From the NCBI GenBank assembly GCA_003956705.1, contig QZCP01000254.1, positions 1 through 64,000 on the forward strand: DNA of 64,000 nt, in the 5' to 3' direction. Shown here piece after piece: positions 13,598 to 24,961 of this stretch. Within the stretch, counting starts at the first letter, position 1, and the number at the start of each line of letters is the position of its first letter. The stretch is from Brevipalpus yothersi (lineage: Eukaryota; Arthropoda; Arachnida; Trombidiformes; Tenuipalpidae). The translations under genes were made by a program, and so were the position numbers. The notes below the pieces were generated by a model that did no database searches, was not told where the DNA came from, and saw nothing but the letters and a program-made list of their open reading frames with translations.

Positions 13598-14265
13598 GTC
13601 TGGAGATTTCACGAAGGATAAAGATACCAGCGAAACTCTCCATTTTTCTCGACATTGAAGAAAAATTATTTTTATCCCATCTTGATCGTCATTTTCGATC
13701 TCGATATTCAACCAGTAAATCTTGATGTGACTAGAATATTTTCCCACCAATTCGATAGAGACTTGCGGGGAAGCTTCCAAAGAACCGCTCTCTTTTCCCA
13801 TCTTTACTGTGTGCTCACGAAAGTGTGACCTGAGTTGAACTGAACTCTGTCGAATATGTATTCACTGTTGTGTAAGCCAGAGAGAAGAAAGGAACCTTAA
13901 ATTTACTTTGCGCAGAGATACAATCCAATGTTAAGCTGCTATTCTCACTCTTTCTCTCACTCACTCTTATTACAGTGATGTAAACCAAAAATTAGGTACC
14001 ACCAAGTAGTGTATATACTGTGGGTGTGTGAAGGCAAAAAAAAGCAGCTAGCCTTAATTGTGGCCTCGCTTTCCAGTCATGTATCAAGTGTCTATATGTT
14101 ACAGTCCGGAGCGGGAGTTGAGAAAAAGATTCTCTATGCTCGCTAGTTTTAATGATCCTGATATGTTGCTTGTCCTCAGAATGTACTCGTGAACATGGTG
14201 CATTCATTCAGTCACAAGTGTGAGTGAAACTCTTTAACGGACTTTCATTACTGGGGTTGTTATCT

Positions 14266-14268
<3 letters not shown>

Positions 14269-14298
<30 letters not shown>
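14269..14298. repeat. (TC)n microsatellite
   Basis: Fifteen uninterrupted TC units, about 300 bp upstream of the UGT start codon. Confidence 0.95.
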
Positions 14299-14304
<6 letters not shown>

Positions 14305-14596
14305 TCATATCAGTGTTAGATAAATCAACATTGATTCTTGGTTTCCAATGGAAACTTTTCATGAGTAAAATTGCCTGGAGTGGACAGTTTTTTTCTACGT
14401 TAAAAATCGCTCAACATCGTCTTTGAGCTTCTTCGCAAATTGAATCAAATGAATTTCTAATTGTGATCAAGTGTCACGCTTCATCTTATTACTAACTGCT
14501 TTCGAAATTGAAAGCTTTTAATTGCTCACAAAGACATGATCAAATAGAACAATTGTTCACTTCAGTCCCCGGTGCTTGATGTCTAGTGAATCGAAA

Positions 14597-16049
14597 ATGA
14601 TCAATCCAAATTACAATGATGGTGAGGAGCTCACCATTTTGATGGCATCACTCGATGCGTAAGTTTTAAATCGATAGAATTCAAGCAAAATTATTACTAT
14701 TGACTTTCATCGCGCTCAATGTTCTCTTTCCAATTTTCTTCCCTCATCACCATCACAACAGGTACGGTCATGTGAACTCATCTTTGGGATTGGGTCAAAG
14801 ACTTTCGAAGAGAGGTCACAAAGTGTACTTTGCCAATAGATCAGGATGGCGGAAAGATTGTGAAAGACATGGTCTAAAATTTATTCCCGTTGAAGATTTT
14901 GATCATTCAATGGCTCAACATAGCAATAATCAGCTTATGTTCAAGTACATCGAAAATTATCAGCACAACATGAGTAAGCCATCGATAGAACGATACACCA
15001 ATTGGTCATGGGCTGATTTGAAGAACAATCTTGCATATTTTAGTGAATTTAAGCGTATGAACAATGTACTTCGAAAAATTATCACTGAACTCAAGCCTGA
15101 TCTCGTGATTGGTGATTTCACTTTTGCGCTTCCATTGTTCAAAAAGTGTGTTGATGATATTCCGTGTATACCATTGATGTCGTGCAATCCGTTAGAATTA
15201 TATTCACCCAATGGTGCTCCTGTTGCTTCCGGTTACTCACTGAAAGATTCTTCCAAGCTGTGGGAAGAATATCGAAAGGCGGAAAGACGTGCACTTTGGT
15301 GGTTAAGATTGTACTTGATGCCCTGGTTTTGGAGAAATCGGGTTCATCCACCGCCAATACCTCAATTTCGATGCTACGCAAAACATTTCGGAATTTACGT
15401 GTATCCCGAGTGTTTGGATTACACAGAAATCGAGAAAACCCAAAAAAATTGGGTTCGAATGGATTTCTCGATACGAGAGTCGGAAGGAAGAGAATTCAAA
15501 GTACCCGAAAATCTTCGCGATAAGCCAGGAAATCTTATATACCTCTCAATGGGCACTTTGGGTTCAGCCAATGTTGATCTGATGGTCAAATTGACCACCA
15601 TACTGTCCAGAAGTCCTTATCGTTTTATTGTGTCCAAAGGTGGACACGGTAAACACTATTCACTGCCAGAAAATATGTGGGGTGAAGATTTTGTGGATCA
15701 ACTTGCCATTCTTCCCAAGGTTGATTTGGTAATTACAAACGGTGGAGCGAACACAATTTTGGAAAGTCTCCATGCCGGGAAGCCACTCATAGTTATGCCA
15801 TTATTTTATGATCAACTAGACAATGCTCAACGGATAGAAGATCGAGGTCTGGGGAAACGGATCGATCCGTTTCACTTTGAAGAGGAACAAATTTTTGCCA
15901 CCATCGATGAGATTCTCAATTCTGAAACATACGCGAAACAGGTTCGAGAAATCTCCAATCATTTGAGGATTGAAAATTCTCGGACTGAAAAAGTTCTCGA
16001 AATGATCGAATGTTTAGGCTATACGGGTAAATCTCCTCTATCAACATGA
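14597..16049 (+). CDS. UDP-glycosyltransferase, mite type (no signal peptide or membrane anchor)
   Basis: Transfers a sugar from a UDP-sugar to small lipophilic acceptors, a detoxification-type enzyme. Two exons (14597-14658, 14762-16049; the junction makes GC|G, Ala) give 449 residues. The first exon supplies the N-terminal beta strand ILMASLDA, directly joined to YGHVNSSLGLGQRL in exon 2. His24 of GHVN is the expected catalytic base. The C-terminal half carries the UGT donor-binding signature DLVITNGGANTILESL through PLFYDQLDNAQR, with Asn in place of the usual first His (NGG for HGG). There is no signal peptide and no C-terminal transmembrane helix, unlike canonical animal ER-resident UGTs. 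It resembles the acariform-mite UGT family that published work on spider mites attributes to transfer from bacteria. The short first exon is not obvious without that comparison. Confidence 0.92.
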
Positions 16050-17252
16050 CCGTCAACGTATTTTCTCGAGTTGCCTGAAAATTTTTCCCTCGATTTTCTA
16101 GTCCTTACTACAAGAACACGCATACACATTAATGAAACTCAACAGGCATTCCTGTGGTTGTATACCTATACATAATATGTACGATGCTGATCTCAATTAT
16201 TGGGCTGAATCAACCATACCAATCACATTTTTCATGACAAAGTACAATGCTGTGGCTTCCATTTTCATTCTCTTCACCTTTTTATTCGTACATTTACAGG
16301 AAAAAACAATAATGTCATAAGTTTTTACCAGATCAAAAGCAGCAAGTCATTATCGTTGTGAACTAAATTAGATGTCTCTCTCTCTTTCTCTCTCTGTGAT
16401 ATGTCAATATTATTACATTGTATTGATTATCGATTGGACGATTTCTATTTACTACACTTACACTCACATAATATTGATGTTATATCGTTCATAACTTGAG
16501 GTTTGAAAATGAGAAAAACTCAACTGAGCAGCTATAATAAAACAATTGTCACAATAAATTCATCAGAATGTCCATTTTCATTGTCGTAACAAATTAAGAC
16601 TAGTATGAAATATGTTCCAACTGATATTGTACACAGGGATCAAATTTTGTAACTTCCGGTCTTCAAGGTCCCTATCACCAGGATTTGCATAATGAAACAG
16701 AGTCTAGACAATATATCAAAATGATTATGTTCATTATTCTGTCAAGCGATGAGATAGGTGAATCGGATGCAAAATTAGGTGAACTATGCAATTTTCGCAC
16801 CATTATGACTTGATTACATTGAACACGTATTATATTCGATGCTTGCCTTCATATTTTCGCGGATGCTTAACAATCAACTCATGAACAGAGTTGCGAATGG
16901 GGTGGAGACAGAGAATTTGAGAAATATAATTTGACTATTTTAGCATCAGAATTCTTGCGATATTCATGATCATGAATATTGGAAGGCAGCTGATGATACA
17001 CTTTTTCAATACCACTACTGGGAACATACCATAATCGTATAAATTAATAAAAAGAACGTGATCAAGCTTAATCCAATTGTGATTACAATGCTAGTTTCAC
17101 CAACAATAACGAAGTATCAATGATATTCTCAAATCAAGGCTCGTGATGATTGAGATTTGAATGCTAAATTATCGAAACACTCTCGTTCTTGATGGCCAAT
17201 GAGATTTTTCATTTCAATTCTTGGTTCAACTGGGTTGAAGATAGCCAGAGAG
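16050..17252. other. Intergenic between UGT and secreted protease
   Basis: No supported gene. A 62-codon open frame (16132-16320) lies in the probable UGT 3' UTR and is not recognisable. A short CT tract occurs near 16375-16394. The rest is AT-rich. Confidence 0.5.
16536..16558 (+). terminator. Probable UGT polyadenylation signals
   Basis: Two AATAAA hexamers (16536-16541 and 16553-16558) lie about 490 bp after the UGT stop codon on the coding strand. Confidence 0.45.
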
Positions 17253-20200
17253 ATGAGGAGATACTTGTCTTTAACCATAACTTTTTTAATTTTATTTTCT
17301 TTCGAATTTGATTCATCTCTTTCATTAAATGCAACCTACCTTCTTGAAACCGATAAAACTATTGCATTGGATGCAAGTCTTCTCCGATTTAATTCGGATG
17401 ATGATCATCACCATGATTGGGAAGTATTTTTTGAGGTAAGATTTCTTGATGAATTTTTCGAAACAATTAAAGGAATGTAATTTGAGTTACTTTTGTTTGT
17501 CTGTTTTTGGTAAAATTTTTCCAACAAATCACTGATTTTTATCAATTTAATATGATCAAAACGCTTGAAAACAGTGCGAACTCATGAGGCTGAACAAACC
17601 TTTTCCTTAACTACTCTTAATTTCTTCCTAGGTTGTGGATCCACATGAAAATGCTTTCATCGAAATTATGGCTCAAAATTTGCTTATCAACGAAACAATC
17701 GCACCGTTTCAAGTTTGGCAACGAATGGAAAGATCATCAGAATTTCAAAAGTGAGACCTTGAACGGCTTGGTTGCCCACACTTTAATCAACGAAATTTTA
17801 TTTTAAAAGGTATTTTTTTATGGATGAAAACTCTCGAATGGCCATCAGACCAGACAATTTTGGCTTCAAATTCTGTGAATATAGTATACAAGATAGTACT
17901 ATAGTTCTAGTCACAATGTACAATACACCATGTAGTCGAAGAATAATCGACGTCAGTGGTGGATCTCTTCATGTTCAACTTCACAAAAATCAGCAAGAAC
18001 GTTGCGCTTGGACTATTCAAACGGATCAGGATGAAAATTTGATTGTTAACGTCTCAACAAAAGCTCGTGATGAGAATTCGATATCATTTAATCCACAATT
18101 CTCTCACGATCAATTGTTCATGGTCAAAAGTGATCAAGGTAACATCTCGTGTACCAGCATACCTCTCGGTGCAACTGCGTCTGTTTCTGCTCGATCGAAT
18201 TTAATTCAATTCGAATATATTCCTGGGGAAATAAATTTGCTTGAGGAATTTTCTCTACGATTCCAATCAGCCGATAACGACCCTCTAACTAGACAGCCTG
18301 AACCCTCTGAACGTGTTCAAGTTGGATTCAACTGCGGTAAGAATAATAACTTTTTCTGTTGATTGGCCATGACCTTTTACCAAGGAATCCATCAACCGTG
18401 TAAATTTTTTCAACAGTTTGTGGTCGAGAAAATATTGATCAAAGAATTGTCGGAGGTAAAGAAGTCAATCCACAGCATCGTTATCCATGGATGGTAGCAT
18501 TTTTGAATAGTGAAAATAAGCCATTCTGTGCTGGTTCCATTCTCAATCGAGAATTAATCCTTACTTCAGCTCATTGCTTTGATAATTATATGAACAACGT
18601 TTCCTCACTCGCTGCTATAAAAGTTCTGATTGGAGTTCATAGTATTGAGGAAGCAACACCAAATGCCACGATTGAATCTCTTATCATCCATGAGGAATAC
18701 AAAAGAACTGGTCAAGCTCTATTCAATGATATTGCTCTAGTCAAGTTGAACAAACCATTAACATTCAATGCGTTTAGCAGACCAATTTGCCTTCCTTCAC
18801 GATTGATGACTTCCTTTGACAATCTAACGGTCGCTGGATGGGGATTCATTCGAGAAGATGGTCCAACCAGTCTTGTACTCAAAGAAGTTGCTCTTCCTTA
18901 CATTCCAAATCATATTTGTGAAGATTTTCACGGTGAAGTTATTACATCGAGTATGGTATGCGCTGGTGGCAATCAAAATCAAGACTCATGTCAAGGTGAT
19001 TCAGGTGCACCTCTTATGTTCTGGCGATATGGACACATTTATGTGGTCGGTCTAGTCTCGTTCGGTTTGGGTTGTGGAAGACCATCTTATTATGGAGTGT
19101 ACACTCGTGTGAGCAGTTACCTCAATTGGATCTATGAGAAAACAGAGAATTCAACCTATTGTGCTCGACCTCCAAAAATTTTACCTTCCTCTGAATCGCC
19201 TGATTTCAATTTGACCACTTCTGCGATAACTGAAGACACAACAACTCCAACCACTTCAATTACAACAACATCTACGACAACCACTGTAAGTTTTGTATTG
19301 GATAGGATCGATTCAGAGGCAGATTAGTTGATGAAGAAATCACAATCAAAAATTCCAAATTTTGGCGAACATTTGGTTTTATTCGAGCTATACAATTTGT
19401 TCTCTCACTCATTTTTTATTTTTCTCTGAGTTGAAAGTTTTTCTAGATTCTTAAATTCATTAATTTTTGATACCAATCTGATTGTTTGATAATTTACTTG
19501 ATGCATCACCTTGATCTAAAAGTATCACAAAGTTATCGTTGTTTTATCTTTTTTTCCAATCGATTGGCGTAGCCTTCAACTCCGATTGAGCCATCATCGG
19601 ATCCAACAACAGCAACTCCAGTAACCACCACAACCACCACAACTACAGAAACTCCTACGACAACTACAACTACAACTGAGGCACCAACGTCCAAAGTGAC
19701 TCCAGTATACTATCCAACTTCTCCATTTAGAACAATATTAACGAGCACTTCAACAACACAATTTCAACAACTTCTCACCAATCCTTTGGCTTCAGCAACT
19801 CGAACTAATCCACCAACTACTGAACAGGGTAGCAAAGAGCAAATAACACCTGCAGGTTTAACAAGGCCAATGTATCCGAACATCGAAGACTGTGGCATCC
19901 CAAATCCTCAGATAACCCGTATTTTGGGAGGGACTGAAGCTATTCCTCAGGAGTTTCCTTGGATGGTAAGCTTAGGAGTTCTCTACTTTATAACTAATGT
20001 GACTACCAGTTGTCGACTACTTTCTGAAAATTTGAATCCGCATGACTAGGTCTTTTAAGTAGAATTCACTCAAAAATCTCAGATTGAGCACCCTATTCTG
20101 AGAACATTCCAAAAGGAATCCAGCTTGAGAAGGAAATTCTTCTTAAATTTCTCGAATTCATTCTTCTCTATGAAAACCCTCTCAAGAAAAAATTCTCTAC

Positions 20201-21228
20201 TTTAAAATTTCAGGAGCTTCAAATCTATCAGCTCTAGTTAATACCCGCCAACTAAATGAATAAATTACACAACTACCACATGCTTTGCGAAAGTTTTCTA
20301 ATCAACTGTTTTCTTTAGGCATCTATTGGCTATAAAAAGTCTCTCATGGGTGGAGGAGTTCTCATCGCGCCGTACATGGTACTCACTTCTGCTAATAGGC
20401 TCAAATTATCGTGAGTTATGAGTTTTGACAATCTAGGAAACTTTTTGAACTGAATTTTCATTCCATCAGGATGAATGCTTGGGACTTCACACTAGATGAT
20501 ATAACTGTCTTACTAGGAGCTCATGATTTAACAGTTGCTGAGTCCACTAAAAGAGTGTATCAGGTTGAGAGAGTATATCTTCATCCATATTTTGGAGTTC
20601 AAGCTGCTTATGATTACGATTTTGCCATCCTCCGTCTAATGCGTAACTCACCAGAATCTGATCAAGATATGAAAAATTTTAGACCTATTTGTCTTCTCAA
20701 GTCATCGTTCGAACTAATAGATGGACTATCAGGATTAGGAGCTGGATGGGGTACCAGTACAGCTGATGGTAAGAATTTTGCCTAAAACATTACTCTTTGT
20801 TCTAATTTTCATCGAATTTTCAGGGAAGAATCCTGAGCCAAGACTCAGAAAAGTTCGATTAGATGTGATAACTGATCAAAGCTGTAGACAGTTTTATGGT
20901 CGCTATGTAACACAAAATATGCTTTGTGCAGCTAAGCCAGGAGCCGATATGTGCCTGGTGAGTTGAATTATTTTTTACGTTCTCATATCTCAGACCTCAA
21001 AACCTTCGAAAAGTGGACTTGTATGTAATTCAGAGCATTTTTTCAAATTTTCAGGGTGATGGAGGAGGACCATTGATGTTTCCTTATAGACGTCGATGGT
21101 ATCTATTGGCCATCTTTTCTTGGGGGCCAACTGGAACTTGTGCCATTCCCAATAGACCTAGTGTATTTGCAGATGCAAGAAAGGCTCTCCCATGGATAAG
21201 TTATATAACTGGACTGGAGACCATGTGA
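17253..21228 (+). CDS. Secreted CUB-like + trypsin-like protease + inactive protease domain
   Basis: Nine exons (17253-17435, 17632-17750, 17810-18336, 18417-19285, 19573-19965, 20319-20410, 20470-20768, 20824-20957, 21055-21228), all joining in frame, give about 929 residues. Order: signal peptide (MRRYLSLTITFLILFSFEF); novel N-terminal region; degenerate CUB-like domain with CAWTI; first S1 domain beginning RIVGG (Ile287), with catalytic His329 (TSAHC), Asp381 (NDIAL) and Ser472 (GDSGAP), and Asp466 at the base of the S1 pocket, so trypsin-like specificity; Thr-rich mucin-like linker (about 535-660); second S1 domain beginning RILGG (Ile683). In the second domain the His is Asn723 (LTSANR), the Asp778 is kept and the Ser is Gly875 (GDGGGP), and the Cys42-Cys58 pair is missing. 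That domain should be catalytically dead. An alternative ATG lies 18 codons upstream at 17199. Domain calls are firm; the biological role is unknown. Confidence 0.88.
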
Positions 21229-21334
21229 TATTTTGTCAGATGCTTGACAATTTTGTACCTGCTTAGATCTCGAGGAATACTTTTTTCTAGTCAAAAACAT
21301 TGTTGAATTGTTGAATCTATTCCATCTTTTCTTC

Positions 21335-21340
21335 AATAAA
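21335..21340 (+). terminator. Polyadenylation signal of the protease gene
   Basis: AATAAA about 107 bp after the stop codon, followed by a GT-rich stretch (GTTTTTTGTG). Confidence 0.65.
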
Positions 21341-22010
21341 GTTTTTTGTGATTTAAAAATCTTCCACTACCCCTGAAACGTTAGTGATCGGGTCGTCCAA
21401 ACTTTTCTGATTTTCGTTTGGCCATCCAGCAGCTCATCGAAATCCCGATTGCAATATTTCGCTAGCTCAGAGTGATTTGATTACTTAGCTTATGTGAAAT
21501 ACAAATATCTCTCTTCAATTCATAATCATGGATCGCATTTCTTGAAACTGGAGACACTTGTACCATAGAAACATAATTACTTCCCATTGACGTCAAAACT
21601 TTTTGGAATCAGTCCATCTTGAACAGTGATCTCTTGGCATCGCTGATACATTCTATCATTAAGTCTGCGAGAATGTTACAAAATGTACGAAGTATTCTGT
21701 CAGATAACTTCCCCAAGATCGAATGAACAATTTGATCAGATGATGAGCTTATTTCATAAGAGATATGCTATTCGATAATATCTCTTGGCTTACTAGTTGA
21801 CGCTATAAAAAAACTTTAATTGCCTCAGCTTTGCTGTGAGTCGTCTGTCAAGACATTTGTTCAACAAATCACAGTTTGGGAGTATAAAAAATTCTACAAG
21901 TATGAGGATGGTCGCAATCGTGAATACCAGAAAAATATATCCTGAGTGGAAGATTCACAAGCAAATGATCTAGCAAGTTATGAGAGAAAGAACGTGAGAG
22001 TTTATTCAGA

Positions 22011-22016
22011 GATCAT
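22011..22016 (-). terminator. Probable GMPPA polyadenylation signal
   Basis: TTTATT on the plus strand, AATAAA on the minus strand, 136 bp after the GMPPA stop. Confidence 0.5.
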
Positions 22017-22151
22017 AACATAGAGTAAGGCGAGCTAATGTTAAATAAACTGGACAAAGAGAATGGAAGATTTTTCCCAAGAAATATAATATATAACGTA
22101 AGGAATATAGAAGGAATATAATATAAACATCACAAAAATAGCTACTCAAAT

Positions 22152-24154
22152 TCAGAGAATAATTTCATTCCGATAGCTTCGAGTTATTTCTTTATGAGGT
22201 AAAACCATGGAATTAAGAATCAGTAGACCTGGAAACACTTGTACACTCGAGCCGAGAACAGTTATGGACGGATTAAGTTTCCCCTCATCGTTGAACAAGT
22301 GATGATTTTCCATTTTTGCGCTAGCTTTATCAGGATTAGGATCGCTTGGAGCACCTTCCACCCTTACCCAAGAGCCAACAACAGTATTCCAGCCGATAAT
22401 CGAGTTCAGAACAATGGAGTGATCGTTTATGATCGCATCTTTTAGAATGATTGACTCTTTAACTCGTACACCAGGACCGATTCGAACTCCCTTACTGATA
22501 CTCACATTCGGGCCAATCTTCAAATAGGGAAGAAAATCATATGCATGAATGTCGTGAAATTTCATCAAAATTATTGATCAATTGATGGTCGAGGGTTGTG
22601 TGAGGTGTAGATTGGTAAAATGCACTTACCACTGCTGAGGAATGGATATCGGCTGAGGAATCAATCCAAACATCGCCAATGATTTCTGGACCAATATCTC
22701 CATTATTGGACAAGAGTAATGGATTGGATTTTCGATAAGCTTTCAGATAATTCCGATTGGCAAAAATTGCGGAAGCAGCATTTTTGACTTGACACCACCA
22801 TCCAGAAGTATGGTAAGCATATAGCCCACCATCAGGACCTGCCAATTTAGTTAGAACGTCTTCTTCTATACTTAGAGCTTCTGAGAAAGGCTGCAAATAG
22901 AAGGATTCATTAGCGTGAGAAAAGACTTGCCATGAAAATTCGAATATGTAATCGATTTTTTTCAAGCAAAAATGTTCACTCCGAAAGTTCTGTTCGCTCA
23001 GAAATCGCGTCAAGTTCCAAATTCATGAGAAATTCTTGAATCTCTAACAGAGGAAAGCGTGACTCAAGGCCATTAGATTTTGAATTAAATTCCTACCCTA
23101 GAGTGAGAAGTTCAACTTATCCTAAAAATCAGGAACTGATGTTGAGATGAGTAATGTAAAGTTCTAGGCACATCCGTTTCTGTGCCTGGGAAAGCTGAGG
23201 GGAAGAATATGGCTAGAACTTCATTTTCTCTTCCTCTGAATCCATGATCCGTTCTGTTTTTTTCCCTCTCTCCCCCAGAAGTTCAGAAGATAAACAGAAG
23301 GGCATATGAGAAAAATATTCGAATGACATTGAAAATTTTGACCTCATCAATCATCATCTTCAATCAACAGATCAGGTTTGGCATATCAGAGAATTTTCAG
23401 CATTCCAACATTAGGAATGTTCAATGTTACTCACAATGAAAGGTGAATCCTCTGACTCAAGTTCATTTTGCTCAAGTTTTGATCGATAAACCGTTCCAAT
23501 GTGATCGAAGATTTTAGGTGAACATATGTAAATTCCGCAGTTAATGGTTGTACTGATAAAGGTTGATGGCTTTTCTACAAAATGTTGTACTCTATGCGTT
23601 TCTTTATCCTCAACTATACAACCATAGTTGAGTGATTGCTGACGTGTTGCCTCTGTCACCATCACAGTCATTTTGTTTGTTTTCGTTTCCTCTAAAGATT
23701 TATGGTACTGGAGCATATGATTTAAATCAAATTCTCCGCAAACATCGCCATTGATGAGGAAGAAAGCTTCGGGATTATGACGCAAAATTTGATCACGAAA
23801 ATGATAAATTCCACCGCAAGTTCCCAGAGTTGTATACTCTTGTAGATATCTTATTTTAACATTATATTTACTCATCATGGCTTGAATTGAATGACTCAAC
23901 GGTTGATCTAACTGATAATAGCCAATTAACAATATTTCCTTCATATTTGTCACTTTAACACATGCTTCGATCAAATGTTCGATCATCGGTCGACCGGCTA
24001 TCGGAAAAAGATGTTTCGGCATGTCCAAGCTTAACGGACGAAACCGGGTGCCTGTAAAATTGGGAAATAAAGTCAGCTTGATTAATTTCAAACTTCAATC
24101 GAAGCTATTCTAACCTTTTTGCGGTCCACCAATCAATATGACACCTTTCAACAT
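22152..24154 (-). CDS. Gmppa: GDP-mannose pyrophosphorylase alpha subunit (GMPPA)
   Basis: Regulatory partner of GMPPB, controlling cytosolic GDP-mannose supply for N-glycans, O-mannose and GPI anchors. Four exons on minus (24154-24115, 24051-23435, 22890-22630, 22517-22152) give 427 residues; human GMPPA has 420. The tiny first exon encodes MLKGVILIGGPQK, joined to GTRFRPLS. This yields the alpha-type nucleotidyltransferase signature (GGPQKGTRFRPLS) rather than the beta-type GGYGTRLRPLT. Then come PKHLFPIAGRPMIEH, the acceptor-site INGDV and FVEKPSTF, and a left-handed beta-helix C-terminus with GPNVSISKGVRIGPGVRVKE, RVEGAPSDPNPDK and the closing LNSMVLPHKE plus EIIL. Splice junctions are all GT-AG and in phase. 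Confidence 0.95.
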
Positions 24155-24961
24155 GATGACTCAGATTCAATTTCAAATATTTTAGATTCGATGAAACATT
24201 CAAAGATATCTTCTTCTCTCACTTTGCTATGAACAAGAGTCCACATGTAAACAAACTTTAAGAACCTCCCCCTGTCATGCTTAAATCCAACAAATGCTCT
24301 GGAACTTCTGGAATTTGAACATTTTTTTCTTGGGACACAAAAATTATGGCGATGATGACAATTCCATCACGATCAGCTAGTATCATCGCAAAAATGTGGA
24401 AAAATGTCATCGAGCTCTTGAGATGATGAGTTCTGGTAGCCGAGCACAATGCACTGATGGTTACTGATCTCGAGTTTGATTGATAATAGTTGATGAACGT
24501 CATGCACCCTTCATGAGTCGTGAGTGAGGTGATTCACCGTCAAGTTTCATGGAATCGTTTGATTTCATTGACTTAGGAGAGAGAGAGGAGAAATAAATTT
24601 TTGAGAGAAAGAAAAAATTAAGCAAAGTTGTGGTTTAATGATGAAGATTGAAAAATGATGAAAAATCGATCAAAAAATTTTTCATTTGATTGATTCCATC
24701 AGAAATCAATAACAAACTCCCTTTTATACACTCTCATCGATGCGATGAACGGTGTAATGAGATTTCAGGTGATTTTTTTTCTAAAAAATAGATCAGAGCT
24801 CATTGTCATTGAAGCTCAATCGATATAAGGCCAAACATTTCGAAACATTATTCTTCAACTTCTTTCTCGCCGCATTGTTGCTCATCACTGATGATTGAGT
24901 TTAGAGAATGACGATGGAAGAAGAGCTGACCAGTCAATACGCCGTCTACAACAAAAGCGAT
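24155..24961. other. Intergenic between GMPPA and the zinc-knuckle gene
   Basis: GMPPA promoter side and ZCCHC7-like 3' side. An 81-codon minus-strand frame (24258-24503) has no recognisable features. Nothing else is supported. Confidence 0.5.

Larger units (their letters stand above)
12758..14596. other. Intergenic: neurobeachin 3' flank and UGT upstream region
   Basis: No gene is supported. AATAAA at 13169-13174 could end the neurobeachin transcript. A perfect 20-bp palindrome lies at 13578-13597 and a (TC)n tract at 14269-14298. Two short minus-strand open frames (13586-13801, 13992-14207) have no recognisable similarity. Confidence 0.5.
21229..22151. other. Convergent intergenic region
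   Basis: Lies between two 3' ends (protease on plus, GMPPA on minus). It holds a polyadenylation signal for each and no supported gene. Confidence 0.6.

Noticed and set aside
17199..17252. Alternative start of the protease gene at 17199
   Set aside because: It would put 18 residues (MRFFISILGSTGLKIARE) before the better signal peptide that begins MRRYLSL; kept only as an alternative.
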